From positions 1 through 14,818 of the forward strand of contig JBBSMX010000105.1 of assembly GCA_038232935.1 (NCBI GenBank): a stretch of DNA of 14,818 nucleotides, given 5' to 3'. The position numbers and the translations under genes are program-made. This document shows positions 6,418 to 13,526 of this stretch, piece after piece. Source of the DNA: JBBSMX01 sp038232935. GTDB taxonomy: Bacteria; Bacteroidota; Rhodothermia; Rhodothermales; JANQRZ01. The stretch's first letter is position 1. Each line of letters begins with the position of its first letter. The notes beneath the pieces are model-generated. The model searched no databases, had not been told where the DNA came from, and saw only the letters and a list, made by a program, of their open reading frames with translations.

Positions 6418-7605
6418 TTAGTTGAGGTCCATGCCGGCGCACTGGGCGGCTTCCTCCGCTTTCCGGTCCTGGCCCAGCGATGCGTAGACCTGGAACAGCG
6501 CTCGGCAGATGTCGGAGGTGTCCTCGCCTCCGGCCTCGGTGAGCGCACGGGCCCGTTCGAGGTTCGGAAGCGCCTCGTTCAGCAGCTCGGTCCGCGAGGC
6601 GATGGCGGCGTCCACCTCAGCCTGGCCGGCGCGGGCGTCCTCCAGCTCGGCCACGCGCTCGTTGAAGCTGGCGGCCTTGTTCTGGTAGGCCGCCCCGAGG
6701 TTGTAGAAGGCGTTCGCGTTCTGGGCGTCGAGCTCCGCCGCGCGCGTCAGCTGCTCGATGGCCTCGTCGTAGCGCTCGGCCTGGAGCAGGAGGGAGCCGT
6801 AGTTGTAGCGGTAGAGCGGGTTGTCCGGATCGGCCGTGATCCGGGCGTCGTAGGCGTCGATAGCGCGGTCGGTCTGGCCGGCGCGGACGTACGCGTTGAG
6901 GATCTCGGTCTGGATCTCCTCGTTGTCGGGGAACTCGGCCTGACCCTGTTCGAGGACGGCGAGGGCATCGTTCTCGCGGTCCTCGGAGGTGAGGTAGATG
7001 CGGCCGAGGTAGATGTAGGCCTCGGCGCTGTTGGCGCCCTTGTCGATCGCCATCTGGAGCGGCTCGGCGGCGTCGGCGGCGTTGCCGGCGGCGAGGAGGG
7101 CGAGGCCCTGGTTGAGGTGGCCGGCCGAGGAGTCGGGCAGCACCGTAATGGCGTTACCGAAGGACGCCGCCGCGTCGGCATACGCGCTGGGGTCGTCGGC
7201 GGCGCGGCGGAAGGCGCGGGCACCGAAGTTCATCTCGGCACCCCAGGCCACCTGCAGGCGGTTCGTCACTTCGCTCGCGTCGTGCCCTAGTTCGAGCGAG
7301 CGGTTGTAGGCCTGCGCCATATCGGCGAGCAGCGCGTTACGCCCGGCGGCGTCACTCATCTTCTCGGCTTTGAGCCGGTAAGCCTCCCCGCGCATGAAGT
7401 AGGCCTCCTCGTTGTCGGGGTTCGTTTCGAGGGCGGCGGCGGTGAGTTCGAGGACGCGGTCATAGTCCTCGTTCTTCATCTCTAGCTTCGCGCCCGTCAC
7501 GTTCGGATCGCTGCCGCAGCTATCGGCACCAGCGACGAGGAAGGTGAGGGCCAGGAGGCCGAGCAGGAGAGGGAAACGCAAGGTAGGAAGGCGTGAGAGG
7601 TCCAT
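6418..7605 (-). CDS. Exported tetratricopeptide-repeat (TPR) protein
   Basis: This encodes 395 aa. The N-terminus is a hydrophobic signal (FPLLLGLLALTFLVAGA) followed by DSC, so the protein is exported. Cys at about residue 30 could be lipidated, though ADSC is a poor lipobox. The rest is alpha-helical with TPR units: for example LELTAAALETNPDNEEAYFM (about 53-72), SAGHLNQGLALLAAGNAADA, EAYIYLGRIYLTSEDRENDA, and near the C-terminus PLYRYNYGSLLLQAERYDEA and ANAFYNLGAAYQNKAASFNE. Such domains scaffold protein-protein contacts in the periplasm; the specific partner is unknown. A coiled, Glu/Ala-rich stretch follows the last clear TPR. The gene is transcribed away from the unknown/FAH pair and ends at a strong hairpin. 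Confidence 0.8.
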   Translation of the reverse strand: MDLSRLPTLRFPLLLGLLALTFLVAGADSCGSDPNVTGAKLEMKNEDYDRVLELTAAALETNPDNEEAYFMRGEAYRLKAEKMSDAAGRNALLADMAQAYNRSLELGHDASEVTNRLQVAWGAEMNFGARAFRRAADDPSAYADAAASFGNAITVLPDSSAGHLNQGLALLAAGNAADAAEPLQMAIDKGANSAEAYIYLGRIYLTSEDRENDALAVLEQGQAEFPDNEEIQTEILNAYVRAGQTDRAIDAYDARITADPDNPLYRYNYGSLLLQAERYDEAIEQLTRAAELDAQNANAFYNLGAAYQNKAASFNERVAELEDARAGQAEVDAAIASRTELLNEALPNLERARALTEAGGEDTSDICRALFQVYASLGQDRKAEEAAQCAGMDLN

Positions 7606-7846
7606 GGTCGTGTTGGCGGTGGGTTGCGAAGAGAGGGGGCGAAGCGACCTGCTTGCCTCTTCCAGTCCGGGGCGGCAGGTGAGCAGAACGTAGACAATAC
7701 GTGGCTGGTTGCCTATTCCGGTCCACTTTGTAAGCTAACACTATCTTTAGGGACCAACAACCCCGGCCACTTCCGAGGGTGGATGGAACGTGCCCCGCCG
7801 CTCTCGCGTGTGCCATCGTCTCCGGCGCTTCACCCACGCCCCTTTT
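7606..7846. promoter_or_regulatory. Divergent intergenic region (promoters expected)
   Basis: About 240 bp separate two divergently transcribed genes, so promoters for both must lie here or close by. The only AT-richer patch is about 7725-7750 (ctttgtaagctaacactatc...). It includes tatcttta (7742-7749), close to the Bacteroidota TAnnTTTG -7 box on the plus strand, but I see no TTG at the proper -33 spacing. No gene or repeat is recognisable. Confidence 0.4.
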
Positions 7847-8851
7847 ATGACGACGTCCTCTACAAGCTCTACTCGCTCGCGGTCCACCGTATCCGCTGGG
7901 ATGCGGGCTTTCCTCACCGGCCTCATCGACTACGCCGGTCTCTTCCCGCCCGCGCGGTTGAGCCTGGACGAAGCCGTCCCCGACTTCGCCGCCTACCGGC
8001 AGTCCGCCGACGCGTGGATGCTCGGCCGGTTCATCTGCCCGGCGTCCCGTCTCGTTGGGCTCGATGCCTACACCGACCGCTTCGAGCCGGGGCGCCCGTT
8101 CCCGGTTTCCGTGCTCGGCACGGGCGGGGGCGATCCGGAGACGTTCCTGCGCAGCTTCCGCACCGACCTGCGGGCTATCCGCATGTTTGAGGCTACGCAC
8201 GAAGGCCGTGTTCGTGCCGACCTATACGAGGCCCGATTTCCCGACGTGATCACTGAAGCCGGCGCAGACGCCGTCGCTGAAGTGCTGCTCCGCGTGGACG
8301 AGGCGCTGGCCCAGGCCGGGGCATCGTTCGAACGGATCCACATCGAAGCAGCGTTCGTCGGGGACTGGCGTGCGACGGTGCAGGGGACCGTCGCCGCGCT
8401 CGCCCGGCACAACGCGGGCAGCGACGCGGCGTTCGGCTTCAAGGTCCGCTGCGGCGGCGTCACGCCCGACGCGTTCCCGACGCCCGAGCAGGTCGCCTTC
8501 GTGCTGGCGACGTGCCGCGACGCCCGCCTCCCGTTCAAAGCCACGGCCGGCCTGCACCACCCCGTCCGCCACTACGACCGCACGACCGAGGCGATGATGC
8601 ACGGATTCCTCAACGTGTTCGGCGCCGGCGTGCTCGCCCACGCGCTCGACCTCAGCGAAGCCGCGCTCCGGCAGGTGCTCCGCACCGAGTCCATCAAGGC
8701 GTTCGTGTTCGATGAGGCCGGGTTCGCCTTTCAAGACCTCCGTATCTCCGCCGAGCAGGTCGCCGAGGCCCGTGACGTTTTCGCCCTGTCCTACGGGAGC
8801 TGCTCGTTCGACGAGCCGCGCGAGGACTTGCGCGCCGCCGGACTGCTCTGA
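7847..8851 (+). CDS. Conserved-looking protein of unknown function, beside fumarylacetoacetase
   Basis: This encodes 334 aa from ATG 7847. An in-frame GTG (7790) and a later ATG (7901, directly before RAFLTGLIDYAGLFPPA) are alternatives; the Ser/Thr-rich first 18 residues may not be real. There is no signal peptide or membrane segment, so it should be cytosolic. Striking blocks are LIDYAGLFPPA near the N-terminus, WMLGRFICPASRL, GFKVRCGGVTPDAFPTPEQVA, LPFKATAGLHHPVRHYDR, MMHGFLNVFGA and a C-terminal ALSYGSCSFDEPREDL. The alternation of strands and helices with conserved K, R, G and HH positions looks like an alpha/beta (possibly TIM-barrel) enzyme, but I cannot name a family. It ends 87 bp before the FAH start on the same strand, so a role linked to aromatic amino-acid breakdown is possible (inference). 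Confidence 0.75.
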   Translation: MTTSSTSSTRSRSTVSAGMRAFLTGLIDYAGLFPPARLSLDEAVPDFAAYRQSADAWMLGRFICPASRLVGLDAYTDRFEPGRPFPVSVLGTGGGDPETFLRSFRTDLRAIRMFEATHEGRVRADLYEARFPDVITEAGADAVAEVLLRVDEALAQAGASFERIHIEAAFVGDWRATVQGTVAALARHNAGSDAAFGFKVRCGGVTPDAFPTPEQVAFVLATCRDARLPFKATAGLHHPVRHYDRTTEAMMHGFLNVFGAGVLAHALDLSEAALRQVLRTESIKAFVFDEAGFAFQDLRISAEQVAEARDVFALSYGSCSFDEPREDLRAAGLL

Positions 8852-8938
8852 TTACGTGTGGACGTACGATGTCTGATCGCTTGCTCTGCACCCGTCCGCA
8901 CCTCTCCACGCTCACATCTCCACACGCCTATCCCCCGC

Positions 8939-10219
8939 ATGAACCCCACCAACGACCCCGCCCTCCGCTCGTTCGTCAAGGTCGCCGCCGACTCCCACTT
9001 TCCGATTCAGAACCTCCCGTTCGGCGTCTTCAAGCGGAAGATGGGCGGCGTCGCCAGGGTGGGCGTGGCGATTGGGGAGTACGTCCTCGACCTCGCGGTG
9101 CTGGAGGAGCGGCGGCTGTTCGACGGGGAGTACCTCGCCGGGCGGCGGCCCTTCTCGCAGTCGTCGCTGAACCTGTTCATGGGACTCGGCCGCCCCGCGT
9201 GGCGCGAGGCGCGGCGCACCGTGCAGAACCTCCTCCGCCACGACAACCCGACCCTCCGCGACGACGAAGCCCTCCGCGAGCAGGCCCTCGTGCGGATGGA
9301 CGAGGTCGAGATGCTGCTGCCCGCGCAGATCGGCGACTACACCGACTTCTACTCGTCGCGCCAGCACGCCACGAACGTCGGGTCGATGTTCCGCGACCCG
9401 AACAACGCTCTCCTGCCGAACTGGCTGCACCTCCCCGTCGGCTACCACGGGCGGGCCTCGTCCGTCGTCGTCAGCGGGACCGACGTGGTGCGGCCCCACG
9501 GCCAGCTCAAACCCGACGACGACGCGCCGCCGGTCTTCGGCGCGTCGAAGCTGCTGGACTTCGAGCTCGAAATGGGTTTCTTCGTCGGTCCCGGCAACGA
9601 GCTGGGCCGGCCCATCCCCATCGACGAAGCCGACGAGCACATCTTCGGGCTCGTCCTCGTCAACGACTGGAGCGCGCGCGACATCCAGAAGTGGGAGTAC
9701 GTCCCGCTCGGGCCGTTCCTCGGCAAGAGCTTCGCCACGAGCATCAGCCCGTGGGTGGTGATGCTGGAAGCGCTCGAGCCGTTCCGCATCCCCGGCGAGC
9801 CGCAGGACGATCCCGCCGTGCTGGACTACCTCCGGCAGAAAGGCGACCGGACCTACGGCATCCACCTCGAAGTGGGGCTCCAGGCCGAGGGCATGGCGAG
9901 GCCCACGACGATCGCCCGGTCCAACACGCAGAACCTTTACTGGAGCATCGAGCAGCAGCTCGCCCATCACACCGTGAACGGCTGCAACGCCCGCCCCGGC
10001 GACCTGATGGCGAGCGGCACGATCAGCGGTACCGACGAGGGATCGTACGGGAGCATGCTGGAGTTGACGTGGCGCGGCTCGAAGCCGCTCCAGGTTCCGG
10101 GCGGCGAGCGGAAGTTCCTGCAGGACGGGGACCTCGTCACGATGACGGGCTGGGCGCAGGGCGAGGGCTACCGGATCGGTTTCGGCGAGGTGGTAGGGCG
10201 GGTGCAGCCGGCGAAGTGA
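8939..10219 (+). CDS. fahA: Fumarylacetoacetase (tyrosine degradation)
   Basis: This encodes 426 aa. ATG 8939 was preferred over an upstream in-frame GTG at 8858 because the family begins close to SFV-x-V-x(2)-DSHFPIQNLPFGVF. It hydrolyses fumarylacetoacetate to fumarate and acetoacetate, the last step of tyrosine/homogentisate breakdown, in the cytosol. The catalytic set of the mammalian enzyme is visible at a constant offset of ten residues: D136 and H143 (DYTDFYSSRQHA), E209 and E211 (FELEM), D243, R247 and Q250 (NDWSARDIQKWEY) and K263 (FLGKSF). These supply the metal site and the His-containing active site. An N-terminal SH3-like domain precedes the C-terminal hydrolase domain. No other homogentisate-pathway gene is in the window; the neighbour upstream is an unknown protein. 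Confidence 0.95.
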   Translation: MNPTNDPALRSFVKVAADSHFPIQNLPFGVFKRKMGGVARVGVAIGEYVLDLAVLEERRLFDGEYLAGRRPFSQSSLNLFMGLGRPAWREARRTVQNLLRHDNPTLRDDEALREQALVRMDEVEMLLPAQIGDYTDFYSSRQHATNVGSMFRDPNNALLPNWLHLPVGYHGRASSVVVSGTDVVRPHGQLKPDDDAPPVFGASKLLDFELEMGFFVGPGNELGRPIPIDEADEHIFGLVLVNDWSARDIQKWEYVPLGPFLGKSFATSISPWVVMLEALEPFRIPGEPQDDPAVLDYLRQKGDRTYGIHLEVGLQAEGMARPTTIARSNTQNLYWSIEQQLAHHTVNGCNARPGDLMASGTISGTDEGSYGSMLELTWRGSKPLQVPGGERKFLQDGDLVTMTGWAQGEGYRIGFGEVVGRVQPAK

Positions 10220-10275
10220 GGGGGGAAAAGAAAATGGAAGGAAAGGGGAGGGTGGACCGGGAGGAGAGAGAGGAG
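10218..10275 (+). other. Purine-rich tract after fumarylacetoacetase
   Basis: Nearly all of the 58 bases after the FAH stop are A or G on the plus strand, interrupted by only a few pyrimidines. This differs sharply from the GC-balanced surroundings. It is not a hairpin and not coding. It may be simple-sequence drift or affect mRNA 3' ends. Confidence 0.5.
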
Positions 10276-10295
10276 CAGCGTCGGGGTTAAAAAGA

Positions 10296-10324
10296 TTGGC
10301 GTCGCCTGGGAACACGATTATATT
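10296..10324 (+). promoter_or_regulatory. Probable queA promoter (TTGGCG - 17 nt - TATATT)
   Basis: A TTGGCG -35-like box (10296-10301) and a TATATT -10-like box (10319-10324) are separated by exactly 17 nt in an otherwise GC-rich region. TATATTAG also resembles the Bacteroidota TAnnTTTG element (one mismatch), with a TTG upstream. It lies 94 bp before the chosen queA start, giving a leader of about 85-90 nt. Confidence 0.6.
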
Positions 10325-10338
10325 AGCGGCCGATCTGC

Positions 10339-10382
10339 GGCGGGGTTCATGATGCCTTCATGCTGTGAGGCGCTGCCCCGCC
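10339..10382 (+). other. Stem-loop in the queA 5' leader
   Basis: ggcgggg (10339-10345) pairs perfectly with ccccgcc (10376-10382). Inside the loop catga (10348-10352) pairs with tcatg (10358-10362) around tgcct. The structure falls between the predicted promoter and the queA start. It does not resemble the preQ1 riboswitch consensus I know. Confidence 0.4.
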
Positions 10383-10418
10383 CTCCGTGCTTCCGACTCA
10401 CCGGCCACCCCTCATCGT

Positions 10419-11513
10419 ATGAGTAGCGTTGCTACCGCGCCCCGCATCTTCCGTCCCACCCTCTCCCTGAAGCTCTCGGACTTCGACTACGAATACCCCA
10501 AGCATCTCATCGCTAAGTACCCGGCCGAGCCGCGCGACAGCGCCCGGCTGATGGTGGTAGACCGGGCCAAGCGCGCCGTCGAGCACCGCACGTTCTGCGA
10601 CATCATCGATTACTTCGAAGACGGCGACGTGCTCGTGGTGAACAACACGAAGGTGTTCCCGGCGCGGCTGTTCGGGAACAAAGAGAAGACGGGCGCCCGC
10701 ATCGAGGTCTTCCTCCTGCGCGAGCTCAACCGCGAAAGCCGGCTCTGGGACGTGATCGTCAACCCCGCCCGCAAGATCCGCGTCGGCAACAAGCTCTACT
10801 TCGACAACGGCCTCGTCGCCGAGGTCGTGGACAACACGACGAGCCGGGGCCGGACGATCCGGTTCATCTTCGACGGGACGTGCGAGGAGCTCTACGAGCA
10901 GATCGACGAGATCGGTAACACCCCAATCCCGCCTTACATCAAGCGCGACGCCGAGGACGACGACAAGGAGCGCTACCAGACGATGTTCGCCGCCAAGCGC
11001 GGGGCCGTCGCCGCGCCGACGGCCGGGCTCCACTTCACCCCGGCGCTGATCGAGCGGCTCGAAGCGAAGGGCGTCACGGTCTGCCCGGTCACGCTCCACA
11101 TCGGGCTCGGGACGTTCCGCCCGGTCGAGGTCGAGGACCTCACGAAGCACCGGATGGACTCGGAGAACTTCACCGTCGAGTACGAGCAGTGCGAGGCCAT
11201 CAACCGCGCGCTCGCCTCGCCGGACAACACGGTGACCGTCGTCGGGACGACGTGCGTGCGGGCGCTGGAATCGAGCATTTCGGCCGGCGGCGGGCTGAAG
11301 CCGGGGACGGGCTGGACGGACAAGTTCATCTACCCGCCCTACGAGTTCCGCATCGCCGAGCAGCTGATCACCAACTTCCACATGCCGAAGTCTACGCTCC
11401 TCATGCTGGTCTCGGCGTTCTCGGACCGCGAGCTGGTGATGCACGCGTACGAGCAGGCCATCGAGCAGGAGTACCGGCTGTTCTCCTTCGGCGACGCGAT
11501 GATCATCGTGTAG
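10419..11513 (+). CDS. queA: S-adenosylmethionine:tRNA ribosyltransferase-isomerase QueA
   Basis: This encodes 364 aa, the usual length. It transfers and rearranges the ribose of S-adenosylmethionine onto preQ1 in tRNA to give epoxyqueuosine, the next-to-last step of queuosine synthesis. Family blocks are present from end to end: LSDFDYEYPKHLIAKYPAEPRDSARLMV near the N-terminus, GDVLVVNNTKVFPARLFG, then AAPTAGLHFT, HIGLGTFRPV, then TTCVRALES, FIYPPYEF and the C-terminal LITNFHMPKSTLLMLVSAF. ATG 10419 was chosen because it stands just before the conserved start; the frame reaches back to 10365. The gene has its own predicted promoter and ends inside a hairpin. It converges on a methyltransferase 33 bp away. 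Confidence 0.97.
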   Translation: MSSVATAPRIFRPTLSLKLSDFDYEYPKHLIAKYPAEPRDSARLMVVDRAKRAVEHRTFCDIIDYFEDGDVLVVNNTKVFPARLFGNKEKTGARIEVFLLRELNRESRLWDVIVNPARKIRVGNKLYFDNGLVAEVVDNTTSRGRTIRFIFDGTCEELYEQIDEIGNTPIPPYIKRDAEDDDKERYQTMFAAKRGAVAAPTAGLHFTPALIERLEAKGVTVCPVTLHIGLGTFRPVEVEDLTKHRMDSENFTVEYEQCEAINRALASPDNTVTVVGTTCVRALESSISAGGGLKPGTGWTDKFIYPPYEFRIAEQLITNFHMPKSTLLMLVSAFSDRELVMHAYEQAIEQEYRLFSFGDAMIIV

Positions 11514-11529
11514 CCCGGGGGCGGGCTAC
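11510..11529. terminator. Hairpin containing the queA stop codon
   Basis: gtagcccg (11510-11517) pairs perfectly with cgggctac (11522-11529) around a 4-G loop. The TAG stop of queA (11511-11513) lies in the left arm. It sits between convergent queA and the methyltransferase and could terminate transcription from either side. No T-run follows on the plus strand. Confidence 0.5.
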
Positions 11530-11546
11530 AGAGGGAGCCGGCTGCT

Positions 11547-12287
11547 TCACGGGCGGCAGACTACCAGGCGGTAGCCCGCGTCGAGTGTCTCCTCGCTCAA
11601 AAGATGACCGTAGCGGGTATGCCATTGGCCCGATTTCAAGTCGTCCGCGAGTTGGGCGACACGAGGCTCGACGTTCTCGATCCTCGTGAACGAGGACATC
11701 GCGCCGCGCACCCCTGCATCGAGGTACGCCTCCGGCTGCTGCCAGTAGGCCGCGCCGAACCCGTCGGTACAGTGCTGTGGAATCGGGACCGGCAGCACGT
11801 CGGCTCCTCCCAATGCGGACACGAGCGCATCGATCGGCGGGAAGATGGCGCGGTCGAGAGCTACGATGTCCGGGAAGTAGTCTCGCGTCAGCCAGAACCC
11901 CTCGTGTGCGGGGTCCCACGTCAGGAGGACGGCGGATCGAGCCACGCGGACGACCTCCGCGATCCCGCGCCGCCAGTCGGCCCAATGGTGGATCGTGAGC
12001 ACCGCCATCGCGGCGTCGAATGCCCCGTCGGCGAAGGGGAGGTTCTCCGCGCTGGCCTGGACGACGGGGGCGGCCTCCGCTGGGCGCTGAGCGATCATCG
12101 TTTCGGATGGCTCGGCGGCGACGACGCGCCGGTCCCTCGGCTCGTAGGATCCCGTTCCGGCTCCGACGTTCAGCACCGTCTCGGCATCGCCGAGGGCCTC
12201 CGAGATGCGCGCGGCGATGCGTGGATCAGGGACCCGGTACCGGCTATACTCCCCACCGATGGTGTCGTAGCGTTTCATCCCGAGCAT
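11547..12287 (-). CDS. Class I SAM-dependent methyltransferase
   Basis: This encodes 246 aa; an in-frame ATG three codons in (12278) is an equally good start. A Rossmann-fold methyltransferase of the UbiE/BioC-like type is indicated by motif I VLNVGAGTGSYE (residues 38-49), the acidic end of strand 2 in VVAAEPSETM (E59), ASAENLPFADGAFDAAMAV (motif for adenine contact and strand 4) and the post-motif TIHHWADWRRGIAEVVRVAR. The substrate is not known. The C-terminal half (PIPQHCTDGFGAAYW, PEAYLDAGVR, SEETLDAGYRLVVCRP) looks like a substrate-binding cap. The protein is soluble. It converges with queA and starts about 150 bp from the IS110 element. Confidence 0.88.
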   Translation of the reverse strand: MLGMKRYDTIGGEYSRYRVPDPRIAARISEALGDAETVLNVGAGTGSYEPRDRRVVAAEPSETMIAQRPAEAAPVVQASAENLPFADGAFDAAMAVLTIHHWADWRRGIAEVVRVARSAVLLTWDPAHEGFWLTRDYFPDIVALDRAIFPPIDALVSALGGADVLPVPIPQHCTDGFGAAYWQQPEAYLDAGVRGAMSSFTRIENVEPRVAQLADDLKSGQWHTRYGHLLSEETLDAGYRLVVCRP

Positions 12288-12421
12288 TGTGGTTCGCGGA
12301 GCCGCAGAACATTTGGCCGCTCACCCGCGCCGGGCAACACGGCTGTTAACGGTGGCAAAGTAGACGCCAACGAGGAGATGAGCAAGGCGGTGAAGCCCGG
12401 TGTCGGTGTGCTGCGGCGGGT

Positions 12422-12431
12422 TAGCAACTGT
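12422..12431. repeat. IS110 left-side copy of the boundary repeat
   Basis: tagcaactgt, 10 bp, is identical to 13510-13519 on the other side of the element. It begins about 18 bp beyond the transposase stop, so this end of the element has almost no non-coding tail. Confidence 0.6.
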
Positions 12432-12439
12432 GCGAAAAG

Positions 12440-13411
12440 TCAAGCGGTCGTGGGCACAATATCGGGATCCCACCGCTCCCCGTCGCGCACCATCGCATTG
12501 AGCATCACGAGCAACTTACGCATGGCCGCCACCAGCGCCACCTTCTTCGGCTTCCCCCGCTCGACGAGTCGCCTATAGAACCCTCCGATCTCCGGGTTGT
12601 GCGTGATGCACGCCAGCGCCGACATGTAGAGCGCGCCCCGGACCTCGGCCCGACCGCCCCACGCGATCCGCTGCCCCCGGTGCTTCCCGCTGTCACGCGC
12701 CAGCGGAGCTACACCCACGAGCTTTGCGATCTCCTTTCGGTTCAGCTGACCCAGCTCCGGGAGATCCGCCAGTAGCGTCGAGGCCAGCACCCGCCCGACG
12801 CCGGGCACACTCCGAAGCAGGTCCTCCTTCGCTCGCCAGAGCGGACTCGCCTCGACGGCATTCGCCACCTCGCCCTCGACCGCGCCGAGTTCCTTCTCCA
12901 GCCAGCGCACATGCTTCTTCAAGCTCTTCTGGATGGCGGCATTGGCCAGGAGCAGCCGATTCCGCTCGGCCACGAGCATCCCGATGAGCTGTCGCCTCCG
13001 CGAGAGAAGCGCCTCTAAGGCACGCTGAGCCGCATCCGGCAGTGCGCGCGGCTCGGGGCGTACCCGCTCGGCGAAGAGGGCAAGCACCCGTGCATCGAGG
13101 GCGTCCGTCTTCGCCAACTCACCGATGGCCTTGGCGAAGTCGCGCACCTGGCGCGGGTTCACCACGGCGACAGCGAGGCCGGCCGCAGCGAGGGCTGCGG
13201 CAACGGCGTGCTCGTCGGACCGTGAGCGGTCCGTTCCGCCGGTCCCTTCCATCACGACGAGGGTGGCTTGCGCCTCGCTCAGACGTGAGGCTAGCGCGTC
13301 AATGCCCTCGGGGTCGTTGGCGACGCGCCACGCCTCACCGGAGGGAAGCGCGGCAACGTCGAGGTGGTCCTTCGCCACGTCGATGCCGATGTAGGTGGGA
13401 GGAGGTACCAT
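12440..13411 (-). CDS. IS110 family RNA-guided (DEDD) transposase/recombinase
   Basis: This encodes 323 aa, full length for IS110. The N-terminal RuvC-like DEDD domain has D11 (YIGIDVAK), E55 (VVMEGTGG), D103 and D106 (KTDALDA), all catalytic acids present. A coiled-coil-like middle (about 120-190) leads to the Transposase_20 domain: LRSVPGVGRVLASTLLADL, then VGVAPLARDSGKHRGQ with the likely nucleophilic Ser241, then WGGRAEVRGALYMSALA. These enzymes act with an RNA from the element's non-coding end to recombine target and donor DNA. Odd: between TGG (57-59) and HAVAAAL (68-74) there are about seven extra residues (TDRSRSD) encoded by a perfect palindrome. The gene looks otherwise intact, and a purine-rich stretch (gagaga) precedes the ATG. 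Confidence 0.95.
   Translation of the reverse strand: MVPPPTYIGIDVAKDHLDVAALPSGEAWRVANDPEGIDALASRLSEAQATLVVMEGTGGTDRSRSDEHAVAAALAAAGLAVAVVNPRQVRDFAKAIGELAKTDALDARVLALFAERVRPEPRALPDAAQRALEALLSRRRQLIGMLVAERNRLLLANAAIQKSLKKHVRWLEKELGAVEGEVANAVEASPLWRAKEDLLRSVPGVGRVLASTLLADLPELGQLNRKEIAKLVGVAPLARDSGKHRGQRIAWGGRAEVRGALYMSALACITHNPEIGGFYRRLVERGKPKKVALVAAMRKLLVMLNAMVRDGERWDPDIVPTTA
13216..13233. repeat. Palindrome inside the IS110 transposase gene
   Basis: cggaccg (13216-13222) and cggtccg (13227-13233) form a perfect 7-bp inverted repeat around tgag. It encodes residues about 60-66 of the transposase, where the family normally runs straight from TGG into the following helix, so it looks like a small in-frame insertion. 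Confidence 0.7.
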
Positions 13412-13510
13412 CGCTCTCTCGTCTTCTCGCCCCGCGCCCGACCTAGCGAATCCGGGCTCGATCCCACACCGCGCTGCGATGCACGGACGGCCCCAGCAAC
13501 TGTTCGGACT
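13412..13510 (-). ncRNA. Candidate bridge-RNA region of the IS110 element
   Basis: The non-coding sequence upstream of the transposase (left end in gene orientation) is where IS110 elements encode the bridge RNA that pairs with target and donor DNA. Here it is about 100 bp, and the other end is too short to encode an RNA. A stem gcccg (13436-13440) / cgggc (13453-13457) with a 12-nt loop is visible. The tandem boundary repeat lies at its distal end. Transcript limits and guide loops cannot be assigned by eye. Confidence 0.3.
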
Positions 13511-13526
13511 AGCAACTGTTCGGACT
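13495..13526. repeat. Perfect 16-bp tandem direct repeat at IS110 end
   Basis: agcaactgttcggact occurs twice head to tail (13495-13510, 13511-13526). The first nine bases also occur at the opposite side of the element (12423-12431). The outer copy shares a further base (t) with that side. This is the probable recombination site or a scar of repeated insertion. Confidence 0.8.

Larger units (their letters stand above)
12423..13526 (-). mobile_element. IS110-family insertion sequence (approximate limits)
   Basis: The element contains one intact transposase gene. The sequence tagcaactgt occurs at both sides (12422-12431 and 13510-13519), and on the right the unit agcaactgttcggact is tandemly repeated. 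IS110 elements lack classical terminal inverted repeats and recombine at a shared dinucleotide core, often CT. CT on the transposase strand (AG at 12423-12424 and 13511-13512) would fit, giving an element of about 1.09 kb. A separate 8-bp inverted pair, gggttagc (12418-12425) and gctaaccc (13556-13563), also flanks it. Limits are inferred and may be off by tens of bases on the right. Confidence 0.65.

Noticed and set aside
8912..10315. A 467-codon open frame on the minus strand opposite fumarylacetoacetase
   Set aside because: It is an antisense shadow; the plus-strand protein is a clear FAH with the complete active site.
10339..10382. preQ1 riboswitch upstream of queA
   Set aside because: The stem-loop does not match the preQ1 aptamer consensus I know, and no A-rich tail with pseudoknot pairing is visible.
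11604..12578. A 324-codon plus-strand frame across the methyltransferase and the IS110 end
   Set aside because: It crosses a gene, an intergenic region and a mobile-element boundary, and has no protein-like pattern.
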